Counted from the stretch's first letter, positions 47,275 through 56,629 are shown. The stretch is DNA of 64,000 bases from JARDZU01 sp963730285 (GCA_963730285.1 CAVSQY010000010.1:24973-88972); one strand, 5' to 3'. The notes: generated by a model not told the origin, from the letters alone. A program made the numbers and translations.

Positions 47275-48129
47275 TTACGGAACTGTCGGCGTGGTCGTAG
47301 TAGTGGTCGTGGCCCCATCCGGGTCCGATGATGTGTTGGGAGCAGAGGGTGTGAATGAGATCACCACAGTGCCCAGTTCGCTCCCATTCTCATCGAGTGC
47401 CGTCATGACATATGCGCCAGTGTCGGGCAATGGCATGAGGGCCACTCCACCGACCGGCGACTCCCAACCCAAAGGCTCGTCGCCCTCTTTCAATGTGATG
47501 TCCCTCTGAGACAAGACGACCACCGAAGTCCCATCCGGAACGCCAACCCATGCTCCGAGCGGAGGTCCGGGACGGGTTGGGACCAACAGCTCGAATACCC
47601 CCGCGTCGCCGCAGATCTGCGGAGTCGGCCCGATCCAGAGACACTTCGCGGGTGCGTCGTAGTAGCCCTGCTCATTGAGGAATACCGACTCACCGTTGTA
47701 CTCGCCGAGATAGACAGTGGGAGGGTCGAGAGCATCGGGATCGGCCACCTTGGCCCGACCGAACTCGAGGGGCCACTCGTCGCCAGGCCCCGACGTGTCG
47801 AAGCGGGGAGCCGGTGCCTTGGCCCCGTAGTAGAGGGGAACGCTCGAGAAGGCCTCGACGACCCCATCGACAGGAAAACGCTCACCGGCGATCAGAACCG
47901 ACCCGGCGTCCGACTGTCCCACTGGCGTGCCGTCCACCCGCCCGATCACGAGCGAAATGGCAAGGACGCCCCCAAATACGGCAACACCGGCCGCAGCCAT
48001 GCCGACCCGAGCCAGAAGCAACCGCCGACCTCCACGATCCCGCACCCGGTCCACCGGTGTCGGGGTCCCGGCCGGCACCGAGGACAAGGCCGCTCTCAAC
48101 TCTTCTCTGATCAGCTCTTCGATGCTCAT
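47275..48129 (-). CDS. membrane-anchored partner of ECF sigma factor (pair 2)
   Basis: 284 residues: a 40-residue cytoplasmic start (MSIEELIREELRAALSSVPAG), one transmembrane helix (about 40-62), an exported domain with a Cys pair (CLWIGPTPQIC) and a Thr-rich C-terminus. No zinc motif, yet the position and overlap (ATGA) with the sigma gene imply an anti-sigma function. The exported fold is not recognised. Confidence 0.7.
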   Translation of the reverse strand: MSIEELIREELRAALSSVPAGTPTPVDRVRDRGGRRLLLARVGMAAAGVAVFGGVLAISLVIGRVDGTPVGQSDAGSVLIAGERFPVDGVVEAFSSVPLYYGAKAPAPRFDTSGPGDEWPLEFGRAKVADPDALDPPTVYLGEYNGESVFLNEQGYYDAPAKCLWIGPTPQICGDAGVFELLVPTRPGPPLGAWVGVPDGTSVVVLSQRDITLKEGDEPLGWESPVGGVALMPLPDTGAYVMTALDENGSELGTVVISFTPSAPNTSSDPDGATTTTTTTPTVP

Positions 48130-48617
48130 TCGATTACCTCTTTCAGGGTCTCGAGCGCTCGATGCAGGCGGCTCTTTACGGTTCCTTCGGGGATGCCGAG
48201 TGCATCACCAACCTCTCTGAGCGACCAGTCGAATACGAAACGCAGGACCACAACCTGACGTTGCCCCAGCGGCAGACGAGAGATGGCCGTGATCAGCTCC
48301 GGGTGAGGCGTTCCCATCTCACATGACGATTCGACGTCTCTCCAGGGAACTTCGCGCCAGCGACGGCGGAGCCGATTCTTCGCATAGTTGGAGGCGACCC
48401 GGTAGACCCAACCCACCGGATTGTCATAGGTGCGCACAATCGACCACTTCTGAAACGTCCGCACCATGGCCTCGTCCACCGATTCTGCGGCCAGCTCATG
48501 GTCTCTGACGATCACGGCCAACGGCCGGTAAACCCGATCCCACGTCTCCCGATAGAAGGCGCCGAAATCGGAGTGGACAACCGATTCACACTCTGGGGAA
48601 TCCACGAGCTCTCTCAT
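48126..48617 (-). CDS. ECF RNA polymerase sigma factor (pair 2)
   Basis: 163 residues, SigE-like subgroup: region 2 with AFYRETWDRVYRPLAVIV...NPVGWVYRVASNYAKNRLRRR and region 4 with LPLGQRQVVVLRFVFDWSLREVGDALGIPEGTVKSRLHRAL. Followed by its membrane partner with a 4-bp overlap. Confidence 0.92.
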   Translation of the reverse strand: MRELVDSPECESVVHSDFGAFYRETWDRVYRPLAVIVRDHELAAESVDEAMVRTFQKWSIVRTYDNPVGWVYRVASNYAKNRLRRRWREVPWRDVESSCEMGTPHPELITAISRLPLGQRQVVVLRFVFDWSLREVGDALGIPEGTVKSRLHRALETLKEVIE

Positions 48618-48946
48618 TCACAACCAAGACACACGGGAGACCAGAAACGTTCCGTCGGTGAGGCAGGCCGGCCCGTGCGGTCCGGACACCTTCAACGCTG
48701 CATCTTCAAACGACCAACCCGCCGACCGGCACCACGCTTTCGAAGGACGATACCCATCCGGCCGGTCTGCGCCCGTGGCCGGCCGACGAGACCCAGTTCT
48801 CGGCCCCACTCCGGCATCACATCCCGCTGGTGTGGGCGATATCCCGGAGGATGTCCGGTCGATGTCAGAGATGGAATGCAACCGATGGGCGGGCTGACGC
48901 GTTGTTTGGCTGTGCAGAGTTCTCCTAGAAGTGTGAGTCTTCAATT
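48618..48946. other. divergent intergenic region between two ECF modules
   Basis: 329 bp between the pair 2 and pair 3 sigma starts. Open frames here on both strands have no recognisable protein character. It must contain the two divergent promoters; I could not assign -35/-10 boxes with confidence. Confidence 0.4.
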
Positions 48947-49411
48947 GTGGTCGAGGTGATCCGTGCGACTTCGAATGATGATGGTGCTGTCTTTGCTGCG
49001 CTCCGCCAGGACCTGGTCCGATATGCCACCGCATTGGTGGGTCCGTCGGATGCCGAGGATGTGGTCATGACAGTGGTCCACCGGGCGGTGAGACGCCATC
49101 GACTTTCGGACTTGGAGAATCCAAAGGGTTATCTGCTGCGGGGGATCTTGAACGAGGCGCGGGGTGTGGGACGACGTCGTCGCTCGCTGCCACTGGTCGA
49201 CGACCACGACATTGGCGTTCACGACCGCCACGGGCTCACAGAGGTTCTGGACGTGTTGATGACGCTGCCGGTCCGCCAACGGGCTGTGATCTACCTGCGC
49301 TATTGGGAGCGGGCGCCGGTCAATGAGATCGCCGAGCTGATGGGCGTTGTTCCTGGAACGGTCAAGCGATACCTACATCTGGCCCGGATCAAATTGAAGG
49401 GAGTGTTGTGA
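48947..49411 (+). CDS. ECF RNA polymerase sigma factor (pair 3)
   Basis: 154 residues, compact: region 2 (LRQDLVRYATALVGPSDAEDVVMTVVHRAVRR, NPKGYLLRGILNEAR) and region 4 (LPVRQRAVIYLRYWERAPVNEIAELMGVVPGTVKRYLHLARIKL). GTG start at 48947. The stop overlaps the start of the BNR-repeat membrane protein. Confidence 0.88.
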   Translation: MVEVIRATSNDDGAVFAALRQDLVRYATALVGPSDAEDVVMTVVHRAVRRHRLSDLENPKGYLLRGILNEARGVGRRRRSLPLVDDHDIGVHDRHGLTEVLDVLMTLPVRQRAVIYLRYWERAPVNEIAELMGVVPGTVKRYLHLARIKLKGVL

Positions 49412-50967
49412 TACTCACCAAAGAACAGGAGAACCGTCTCCACGATGCTTTGGAGGTGTTGGTCGAGTCGGCACCGTCGGGCTTCGATCTTCAGCTGCCA
49501 CCCCCTGCGCCTAGACGCAGGCCGATTCTGGCTGGTGCGCTCGTCTTCGCCGCAGTGCTGGCCGTTTTCATCCCAGTGGGATATCTGATCAACAGGGATC
49601 GACCAGCTGCCTCCGATGTGACTATCCCAACTATCACTACCTCGCCGGGTGAGACCACTGTCGTTTCGGATGAGGCGCCGATATTCGGCGACATCGAGGT
49701 CCTGTCTCCTTCCTTCGGCGATGTGTGGCGGCTCGTGTCCGCCGACGACGTCCTTTACGCCGCAGGCACTGGGCCGACCGACAGAGTCTTCCGGTCCACC
49801 GATCACGGTTTGAAATGGGAGCCGATCCTGGAGGCCGACCCGGGTGACGCCGAAGGGCTGGTGGCTGGAGGCGATGTGGTCGCCCTGGTCATCAACGACG
49901 ACAACCCGGCCCGGGACACCATTGAACCCCATTCGGTGGTGACCGGAGCTCCCCGGGTTTTGATCTTCGATCCGAGCACCGGAGACCAGACCGAGACTCT
50001 CCTCCCCCGCCCAGAAGACCCCGAGATGACGGGCCTCCCCCTCGACGACCGACCTATCGACCAGAACGGCACCGGCTGTGCCCTCGGTGGATATCAGAGC
50101 TGGATCATCGCCGGCACGGTTGCAGTAGGTGACCGGATAGTCGTCGGAGGGGCCCAGCAGCTCGTCGGCGAACTCGCCGACGGCACGGTCATATGTGACG
50201 GACAGACATATCGGTCAGTGGTCTGGACCTCAGACGACAAAGGCCAGACCTTCCAGCTGCACGACAGTGTTCCATTGGCTTCGATCACCTGGACCGGAAA
50301 CAGGTTCCTCGCCTGGTCGAACACACGTAGCCCGTCAGCTGCACCGAGCCTGGTGACATCGGCCGACGGGATCACCTGGTCCACAGCTGCGACCACGCCG
50401 CCGACCCCTGATGCTGCATTCGTGTCGGGAACCTCGATCGAGACACACGACAACGTGGTGGTCGCCTTTGCCGGTGTCTTGGGGTGGACCACCGAGGTGC
50501 CAGACAATGTGACCGATCCCGAACAGCTGCGGGACATCCTCAACATCGGTTCCGACGTCGACATCCAACAAACCCTGGACATGCTCGGAGTCGACCTGCC
50601 CTTGGACGAAGCCGAGAAACTGACCATCGTCAAATTCAATGGACAGAACCAGCCGATAGCAGCATTTCTTTCGACCTCCACCGACGGCGGGGCAACCTGG
50701 GAATCGTCATACGTTCCCGAGCCGATCACCGCAGCCACGAATGTAGGTGGGACCTTCGTTGCGATGACCTCCAGTTACGGAGACCCAACCGACCCGAGCG
50801 ACGAATCGTCGTCACTGCTGGTCTCGGACGACGGACAAACCTGGACACACGCCATTGACCTACCCGGCTTCTCCTACGGCCCCAACGTGTTCACCCAGGC
50901 CGGCAACACGATATATGTCGGGTCACAGGGGCAAGGAACCCTGTGGAAGATCCCGGTTGGCAATTAG
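49408..50967 (+). CDS. membrane-anchored BNR/sialidase-like propeller protein (pair 3 partner)
   Basis: 519 residues. A 38-residue cytoplasmic start, one transmembrane helix (about 38-60), a Thr/Ser linker and an exported domain with at least five Asp-box (SxDxGxxW) repeats: STDHGLKWE, SDDKGQTF, SADGITWS, STDGGATWE, SDDGQTWT. This predicts a beta-propeller outside the cell. Overlap with the ECF gene (GTGA) suggests that it works as the anti-sigma or sensor for that sigma factor. Confidence 0.8.
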   Translation: MILTKEQENRLHDALEVLVESAPSGFDLQLPPPAPRRRPILAGALVFAAVLAVFIPVGYLINRDRPAASDVTIPTITTSPGETTVVSDEAPIFGDIEVLSPSFGDVWRLVSADDVLYAAGTGPTDRVFRSTDHGLKWEPILEADPGDAEGLVAGGDVVALVINDDNPARDTIEPHSVVTGAPRVLIFDPSTGDQTETLLPRPEDPEMTGLPLDDRPIDQNGTGCALGGYQSWIIAGTVAVGDRIVVGGAQQLVGELADGTVICDGQTYRSVVWTSDDKGQTFQLHDSVPLASITWTGNRFLAWSNTRSPSAAPSLVTSADGITWSTAATTPPTPDAAFVSGTSIETHDNVVVAFAGVLGWTTEVPDNVTDPEQLRDILNIGSDVDIQQTLDMLGVDLPLDEAEKLTIVKFNGQNQPIAAFLSTSTDGGATWESSYVPEPITAATNVGGTFVAMTSSYGDPTDPSDESSSLLVSDDGQTWTHAIDLPGFSYGPNVFTQAGNTIYVGSQGQGTLWKIPVGN

Positions 50968-51943
50968 AAGACTGAAAACGACGCACAAATGGTTGGCATC
51001 TCTGGTTCTGGTCGTTGCAGCCTGCGACGGGTCGGGCGCTGGGACCACTTTGGTTCAGTCGGGTTCGTCCCCGTCGTCGGCTGCTGACTCGTCCACCACC
51101 ACTACGAGGCTGGTGGAACTACGTCCCGAGCTCCTCGAATGGCTGGCCCCTTTGGACTTCGAGGAGTCAGTGGCGGGTTGGGAGGCATTCGGGCTTCCCG
51201 ACCAGCAGCCGAAGTACCTGGCAATGGCGGATTGTTGGGAACAGCACGGGTACGAGGAGTTCGCCGAGCATCTCAGGGATCAGGCGTCGGTGAGACCGGA
51301 GAGCTCGGCAAACATTCTGCTCACTCCCATGCGCAGGCTCGAGGAGGTGGGATTCTCAGAGGAACCCGATTTCTGGGTTGGCTCGATTGTCGAGTCGGCC
51401 GGTCCGATGGGGATGTCGGGGAGCGTGGAAGCACAGTTGGAGTACGGGCCGGACCTGGGGTTGAAACTGGACGATGCGGCAGGCATCCGGAGGGTGGGAG
51501 CGATGTGCTGGCCCGAGGGGAGTTGGATACCGACCCGTGGCATGGGGCGACCCCTAGAAACGTTCGATGACCAATGGATCACCCGGCTTGGAGAGGTCGA
51601 CCAGACCCCGGAGCTCGCTGCCCTGATCGGAGACACCGTGACACCGTGTCTCCGCGCCATCGACCCCTATTTCAACGATGCGGTCAACCCTGACGACTGG
51701 TTGAGCAAGGCGATATATGCCCCGCGGGACCCCCAGGATGTGGAGGGGTACGCCTCGGACATGTGGGCGATGCCCGAGGACACGCTGGTCGCCTGGGGCC
51801 AGGCCTTCGCCGGATGCACGGAGCCACTGGAGAAAGCCCGACGGGCACCCCGCCTTGCAGCCCGGGAGGCATGGGTCAACAAGTGGCATAACGAACTGAT
51901 CGACTTCCAGACTCAGGCAGAATCGTTGGCCGAAGCTCAGTGA
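50957..51943 (+). CDS. putative lipoprotein after ECF pair 3
   Basis: 328 residues from a TTG overlapping the end of the propeller gene. Signal peptide with lipobox VVAAC (about residue 22), a Ser/Thr-rich linker, then a soluble domain with conserved-looking Cys in MADCWEQHG, GAMCWPEGSW, VTPCLRAI and FAGCTEP. Family not recognised. Overlap implies co-expression with the sigma module. Confidence 0.75.
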   Translation: MAIRRLKTTHKWLASLVLVVAACDGSGAGTTLVQSGSSPSSAADSSTTTTRLVELRPELLEWLAPLDFEESVAGWEAFGLPDQQPKYLAMADCWEQHGYEEFAEHLRDQASVRPESSANILLTPMRRLEEVGFSEEPDFWVGSIVESAGPMGMSGSVEAQLEYGPDLGLKLDDAAGIRRVGAMCWPEGSWIPTRGMGRPLETFDDQWITRLGEVDQTPELAALIGDTVTPCLRAIDPYFNDAVNPDDWLSKAIYAPRDPQDVEGYASDMWAMPEDTLVAWGQAFAGCTEPLEKARRAPRLAAREAWVNKWHNELIDFQTQAESLAEAQ

Positions 51944-52069
51944 TACCGAGCTGACGGCACCTCGTTGACAGCTCGCTTCGCCCTGTTCGACTACTGCCAG
52001 CCTTGGGGTAGGGTTGTCGCACCCGCCGGCACAGGTTGCACAATTCGACAAAGGTGAGGGTGAGGGTCT

Positions 52070-52465
52070 CTGGACAGTCTCCTCTTCGAAATCACCACCG
52101 CCGTTCTCACCTACGGGTGGATCACCTGGTTCCTGTTTAGGCGGCGGCCAAAGATCGCCGCTATCGCGGCCGTTGTCGTGGTCGGCACTGTCTTCTTTCT
52201 GGACTATGCGCTGGGAGCGTGGTGGCTGCCCGTGTATCCGTTCACAGCAGGCTTGCCAGTCTTGGCCTTAGTCGGCTGGCTGATATTGACCAAGGCTGTG
52301 ATCACCGGTGCGTTCTGGGAATTCGATGGGACCCCGAGAATCCGAGTCGGGAGATTCGCCCTCGGTATCAGCATCTTTCTGGTCGGCATCTTGCTGATCG
52401 TGTTCGCCTTCTACAGCGGGCTGATGAGGTTGGCGTGGGACTTCGTAAGGCCATGGAGCCTCTAG
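52070..52465 (+). CDS. small membrane protein, start uncertain
   Basis: The frame has protein-like helices from LDSLLFEITTAVLTYGWITWFLF onward, but between the in-frame stop at 52061 and GTG 52178 only a CTG (52070) could start it. From GTG 52178 the protein is 95 residues with three helices; from CTG it is 131 with four. No family recognised. The flanking gaps 51944-52069 and 52466-52672 hold nothing I can identify. Confidence 0.5.
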   Translation: MDSLLFEITTAVLTYGWITWFLFRRRPKIAAIAAVVVVGTVFFLDYALGAWWLPVYPFTAGLPVLALVGWLILTKAVITGAFWEFDGTPRIRVGRFALGISIFLVGILLIVFAFYSGLMRLAWDFVRPWSL

Positions 52466-52672
52466 ACAACGCTGGCTGGCTGTCATCTTCGGGCTCCAGT
52501 GCAAGAGATTGCTGGCCTGGCGAGTTGGTTATGTGTGGACGACGCCAATTCAGGACTCATCAGTAATCCCATGTCAGTACGAACACAGGCGTCACAAGGG
52601 CAAGCTGGTCCTCGGTCCTGGCCACCTAGCTTTCTTGTCACAAATCTCGGTGTCTCGTGCGTGTAACTGTCA

Positions 52673-53239
52673 GTGATCGATCGCTTTGTCACGAACAGAA
52701 CGGAACGATTCTCAGTGGACGTAGAAGGTGTGGCCGAACAACAGGCATCGAACGCGTTCCGGGAGGACTTCGATGCGTTCTACTCCCGCGAACGTCAAAA
52801 CCTGCTCGGGCTCGCCTACGTTCTCTCGGGAAGTCGCTCCGGTACCGACGATCTCGCCCAGGAGGCCTTTCTCGCCGCATACCGACACTGGGATCAAGTA
52901 TCCGGCTATGACAATCCGGGTGCATGGGTTAGGCGAGTCTTGGCCAATCGGGTCACCTCTCGATTTCGCCGTCGCAAAGCAGAAGCAAAAGCAATACTCC
53001 GATTGGGGCAACCCGATTACACCGTCCCTTCCATCGATGCCGACGCCGTATCACTGTGGGCGGAGGTGCGCAGGCTCCCGACCCGTCAGGCTCAAGCCAT
53101 AGCCCTCTACTACCTCGACGGTCAGACCGTGGCCGACATCGCCGTGATCCTCGAATGCTCCGAGAACACCGTCCACACCCACCTTCGCAGAGGACGCGAA
53201 ACACTGGCGCGTCGTCTCCCAGACCAGGAGGAATCATGA
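52673..53239 (+). CDS. ECF RNA polymerase sigma factor (pair 4)
   Basis: 188 residues: region 2 (DFDAFYSRERQNLLGLAYVLSG, DDLAQEAFLAAYRHW, NPGAWVRRVLANRVTSRFRRR) and region 4 (LPTRQAQAIALYYLDGQTVADIAVILECSENTVHTHLRRGR). GTG starts at 52673, 52715 or 52730 are all possible. The stop overlaps the membrane partner (ATGA). Confidence 0.9.
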   Translation: MIDRFVTNRTERFSVDVEGVAEQQASNAFREDFDAFYSRERQNLLGLAYVLSGSRSGTDDLAQEAFLAAYRHWDQVSGYDNPGAWVRRVLANRVTSRFRRRKAEAKAILRLGQPDYTVPSIDADAVSLWAEVRRLPTRQAQAIALYYLDGQTVADIAVILECSENTVHTHLRRGRETLARRLPDQEES

Positions 53240-54327
53240 CCCAAGTCGAAGACCGGCTCGCACGGGCAGCTGTCGAGGTCCGCGAGCAGGTTTCCAAGGT
53301 GCCATCCCGTAATCCGGGCTGGGTGGTCCGACGCAACAGATCCAATCTTGGGGGCCCTCTCCTCCTGGCTGCGATGACCCTGATCGTCATAGTGGCGGGG
53401 AGTGTCCTGTTGCTCCGACCCTCAGACAAACCGGCAGCCAACCAGAAGGGAATACCACCCCTCATCGTCGACGCCCACCAGCTCGGGTCCAACCTCGACC
53501 TGGTTCTTGCCGACGACGAAACGGTGAAGGCGCCCATCGACTCGGTGAGATTCGTCCAGCTGCGCTCCTACGGCAAGCCCGGGGCAGACATCACAGATCC
53601 CAGAGTCTGGGTAGTCAGTTACCCGGACGGCTCTGACTTCTTCCGAAGCCTGGCCCAGGGGGAGGAATCAGCTTGGGAAGTCGTGGAAGTCCCATCAGGT
53701 CAGGCCTACCTCCTCGACGAGGGGTTGCTTTCGACCGTCATGTGGAACCCGTCCAGCGAAGCCGACGGCGAGGTACTCCAGATCGAAGCGTTCGGCATCC
53801 CAACGGCCGCTCTCAAAGATGTCGTCAACAGCATGGAGAACACCGGATCGGAATGGAGCCCACGGGATCTGCCTGACGGTTTCGTCGACTTGTACACGGG
53901 CCCATCTCAACTGCTGCCCGGTGAACGGCTTGTCGAGTTCGTGTGGTTCGACCCCAGCAAGGCTGGAGAGATCACACTCTCGATGTATCAAGGCAACGAC
54001 AGTCTGCTGGAACGTAACCTCTTCGGGTTCCTCCCCTATGCGCCGGGAACCAACGTGAGCATCGAACCCGTGGAGATCCGAGGGCACACGGGAGTCCAGT
54101 TTGAGCTCGACGACAATGTCTTTGTCTACCAATGGATGGAAACCCCAGACGTTTTCGCCAGACTCCTCATAGAAGCCCGCACCGACTCGGACCAAGTGAT
54201 CAACGCCCTGGTCGAAATCGACCCCCAAGCATGGCGGGACACGATCGAAACCGGAGTTCAACAGGCCGACAACGGCGGGACCGTCCAAACCACGATGACA
54301 CCTACAACGACCGATATCACACCGTGA
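53236..54327 (+). CDS. membrane-anchored partner of ECF sigma factor (pair 4)
   Basis: 363 residues: short cytoplasmic start (MTQVEDRLARAAVEVREQVSKVP), one transmembrane helix (about 38-60) and an exported domain of unknown fold ending in a Thr-rich tail. Good GGAGGAATC Shine-Dalgarno inside the sigma gene. Same plan as the other partners, so an anti-sigma role is inferred. Confidence 0.75.
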   Translation: MTQVEDRLARAAVEVREQVSKVPSRNPGWVVRRNRSNLGGPLLLAAMTLIVIVAGSVLLLRPSDKPAANQKGIPPLIVDAHQLGSNLDLVLADDETVKAPIDSVRFVQLRSYGKPGADITDPRVWVVSYPDGSDFFRSLAQGEESAWEVVEVPSGQAYLLDEGLLSTVMWNPSSEADGEVLQIEAFGIPTAALKDVVNSMENTGSEWSPRDLPDGFVDLYTGPSQLLPGERLVEFVWFDPSKAGEITLSMYQGNDSLLERNLFGFLPYAPGTNVSIEPVEIRGHTGVQFELDDNVFVYQWMETPDVFARLLIEARTDSDQVINALVEIDPQAWRDTIETGVQQADNGGTVQTTMTPTTTDITP

Positions 54328-54593
54328 TTTGGGGCTTGCCGCTAATACCGTCCGATAGCTTTGGGTCATCAGTCGAGTCCGTTTGGTGGCAACGAAACTT
54401 TCGGGGTCGAATCGTCGTCTCTTGGGAGTGATGTCCCGCGTTGTTGGTTGTGCCGTGGTGGTTCTCTCGCTCGTGGCTTGCACGGACGGACAAGGGTCCT
54501 CTTCTGGGTCGACGGTCCCAGCTTCGGCTGCGACCACCACATACGAATCGCCAGATTCTCCAGGCACCACAGGGGAATCCGGCAATTTCCCCA

Positions 54594-54647
54594 GTCAGAA
54601 GCTTGCTCCGCGAGTAGGACTCGAACCTACAACCAATGGATTAACAG
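54594..54647. repeat. left attachment site (tRNA-Asn 3' fragment)
   Basis: 54 bp identical to 63404-63457 except A54613 versus G63423. That base lies in the acceptor stem, so the copy could not make a working tRNA. To the right the tRNA match ends at the anticodon loop. A short GCTCTACC nearby resembles a D-arm but the rest is unlike tRNA-Asn. Confidence 0.85.
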
Positions 54648-54698
54648 GCTCCCAGTCGCAAGCGCTCTACCTGGGGCAATGCGCTCGTTTCCCTCGCG

Positions 54699-54717
54699 TG
54701 GGCCATCCCTGGGCCAC
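54699..54717. repeat. left arm-type repeat pair
   Basis: TGGGCCAT, three bases, TGGGCCAC: two 8-base direct repeats 11 bp apart. The same pair occurs near the right end at 63277-63295 in the same orientation. The repeats lie inside the element beside the attachment core, as arm-type sites of lambda-like integrases do. The rest of 54648-54890 holds nothing else recognisable. Confidence 0.65.
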
Positions 54718-54890
54718 GGCGGCAGCCCGTGGATACTTCCCGAGAACACCAAAATGGACGTCTCGGTGGTTCAGAGCGGCCGATCCGTGTACGTGGCTGC
54801 AGTCGGGCCCTGCGGTGCGAATGTTTCCACCAATCTCGCGGATTTCTGCTGATGGGTAAGCAATCTGCCGCGCAGAAGCGTCATTACTGA

Positions 54891-55415
54891 ATGACGGTGA
54901 CGATCGACCGCGCTCCTACGGGTTGGTCGGGGAGACTGTGTCCTGTGGAGGAATGGCCGTTCGAAGACTTCTACGAGAAGGAGTATGCAGCCGTGTTGGC
55001 TCTGGCGCGGGTTCTCACCGGTGATCGAGCTCGGGCCGAAGACGTTACACATGACGCTTTCGTAACGACTTTCGAGAAATGGGAGGACCTCCACAATCCA
55101 GCAGGCTGGGTGCGGAGAGTTGTAGCAAACAACGCTCGGTCCGCGTGGCGACGCAGACGCGCCGAAAAAAAGGCGGTCGCCCGACTGGAATCGGATGTGA
55201 GGGTGGGGAACGACCTGCCCGACGACACCGAGGAGTTCTGGGGTGTAGTCCGCTCACTGCCGGCCCGGCAAGCCCAGGCGATCGCTCTCTTCTATCTCGA
55301 AGATCTCGCTGTCAAGGAGATCGCCGAGGTGATCGGATGTGCAGAGTCCACCGCAAGGGTTCATCTCATGCGAGGGCGGCGGAACCTGGCAAAGAAGATG
55401 GAGGGTATCGCGTGA
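54891..55415 (+). CDS. ECF RNA polymerase sigma factor (pair 5, inside element)
   Basis: 174 residues: region 2 (FEDFYEKEYAAVLALARVLTGDRARAEDVTHDAFVTTFEKW, NPAGWVRRVVANNARSAWRRRRAEKKA) and region 4 (LPARQAQAIALFYLEDLAVKEIAEVIGCAESTARVHLMRGR). Close in layout to pair 4, which lies just outside the element, so the two could be related by duplication or recombination. No Shine-Dalgarno at the ATG. Confidence 0.9.
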   Translation: MTVTIDRAPTGWSGRLCPVEEWPFEDFYEKEYAAVLALARVLTGDRARAEDVTHDAFVTTFEKWEDLHNPAGWVRRVVANNARSAWRRRRAEKKAVARLESDVRVGNDLPDDTEEFWGVVRSLPARQAQAIALFYLEDLAVKEIAEVIGCAESTARVHLMRGRRNLAKKMEGIA

Positions 55416-56574
55416 CTGATGTCGACCAATTGGGACGGCGCCACGCCGAGCGGGTGCATGCCGCACTGGCCGATCGCTGAAGCTCCTCCCATAGACCTTG
55501 TGACAATCTCCTCTCCTCCGGGGCCCAAGAAAGGCGCTTGGATGGCTCTGGCAGCGGCGGTCGCGGTCACCGCGGTTCTCATCCCGGTTGCCCTCCTGAG
55601 ACCAGCGCCCGAAGGACAAAGCCCACCTGTCGGACCAGTGACAGAGACGACAGCATCGTCGATGGCCCGCCAGTACCGTCACTTCGACAGCACCGGACAC
55701 GACATCTCCACAGGCAGTCGGAATCGGATACAGCGAGATATGGGGTCTTGCCTACCCGCCCGATTGGCATCGCGCCGGATCCGAATTGATGCCAAACCTC
55801 GGCTTCCGGTCGGTCACTATTGCAAGCATGCCCCTACGGCCAGGGGGCGAAAATTGTGCCCAGGTCCCCGAGAACGCAATGCGGGACATGTCCCGAAATG
55901 ACGTATTGGTGACGGTGTTCTTCGCCGGGGATGTGGATGCAGGGCCGGCCCTGCCCGAGATTCTGGACGACACGACGTTTCCTGAGAGTTCAGGGAACGA
56001 TGCGGAGGAATGCGCAGATCGAAGCACTCTTGAGACTCACTGGGGTGGGTTCAGATTCGGAGGTGAAAGCCTCTACGTGCTGCTCGCCTTTGGAGAGGAC
56101 GCTGACCTCGAGACGAAGGAGACGGGATGGAACATCCTTAGAAGTCTTCAATCGCAAGGTGAGGCGCCTGATGGCGGCGGGCGCGTATGCGTGGTCACAC
56201 TTCCGGGTAACCCACAGTTGACGCCGCCTGACCCATACAACCCTGACCCAGTTGATACCAACGAGGCATGGTACGGAACTCCCGCCCTGTGGACACCACT
56301 ACCGATCGACGGTCGATATGTGCCGCGGAAGAGTGTCTGGTGGAGCTCAGCATTCCAAGGAGGAGCGGTCGAGGAGTCACCGGAAATCAACGTGACGTTC
56401 AAACGCCTGGATGTCGACGAGCCTCCGATCGAAGGCGAGAGGAGCACCAACGCATTCACCCCCGAGGATGGGAGCTTCATGATTGTTGGATTCGACCCGA
56501 ACGTTCCCGGCTGTTGGGAAGTCACCGCCACATACAAAGGGGCGACCCTCAGCTACGTATACGAGAATCACTAG
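55412..56574 (+). pseudogene. membrane partner of ECF pair 5, broken by two frameshifts
   Basis: Starts GTG 55412 (GTGA overlap with the sigma gene) as VTDVDQLGRRHAERVHAALADR, then stops. The next frame continues with EAPPIDLVTISSPP and a transmembrane helix (GAWMALAAAVAVTAVLIPVALL). A second shift near 55660-55675 leads to VGIGYSEIWGLAYPPDWHRAGSE and a 260-residue exported domain ending at 56574. Restoring two shifts would give about 380 residues, the same plan as pair 4. The longest intact piece is 55786-56574. Confidence 0.65.
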
Positions 56575-56629
56575 CGAGGCAATGGCGTGACAGACTCCGG
56601 AGGTCCCGTCAACTCGCTGCAAGAGGCCA

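Larger units (their letters stand above)
54431..54859 (+). pseudogene. truncated lipoprotein running into the left attachment site
   Basis: From ATG 54431 (GGGAG upstream) the frame encodes a signal peptide with lipobox SLVAC and a Ser/Thr linker, like the lipoprotein after ECF pair 3. At 54594 it enters the tRNA-derived repeat and from there the residues (PRVGLEPTTNGL) are antisense tRNA, not protein. Only about 54 residues are genuine. The gene was cut at the integration site or by an earlier event. Confidence 0.55.

Noticed and set aside
48618..49034. Minus-strand ORF across the divergent ECF intergenic region
   Set aside because: It overlaps the well-supported sigma gene at 48947 and has a low-complexity Arg/His/Ser composition typical of a shadow frame.
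54600..54690. A second complete tRNA gene at the left repeat
   Set aside because: Only the 3' half matches; the 5' half does not form acceptor or D stems, and one acceptor base differs.
54594..54859. ORFs on both element ends containing RVGLEPTTNGL
   Set aside because: This peptide is the antisense translation of the tRNA-Asn 3' half. It is a well-known false protein motif and not a coding sequence.
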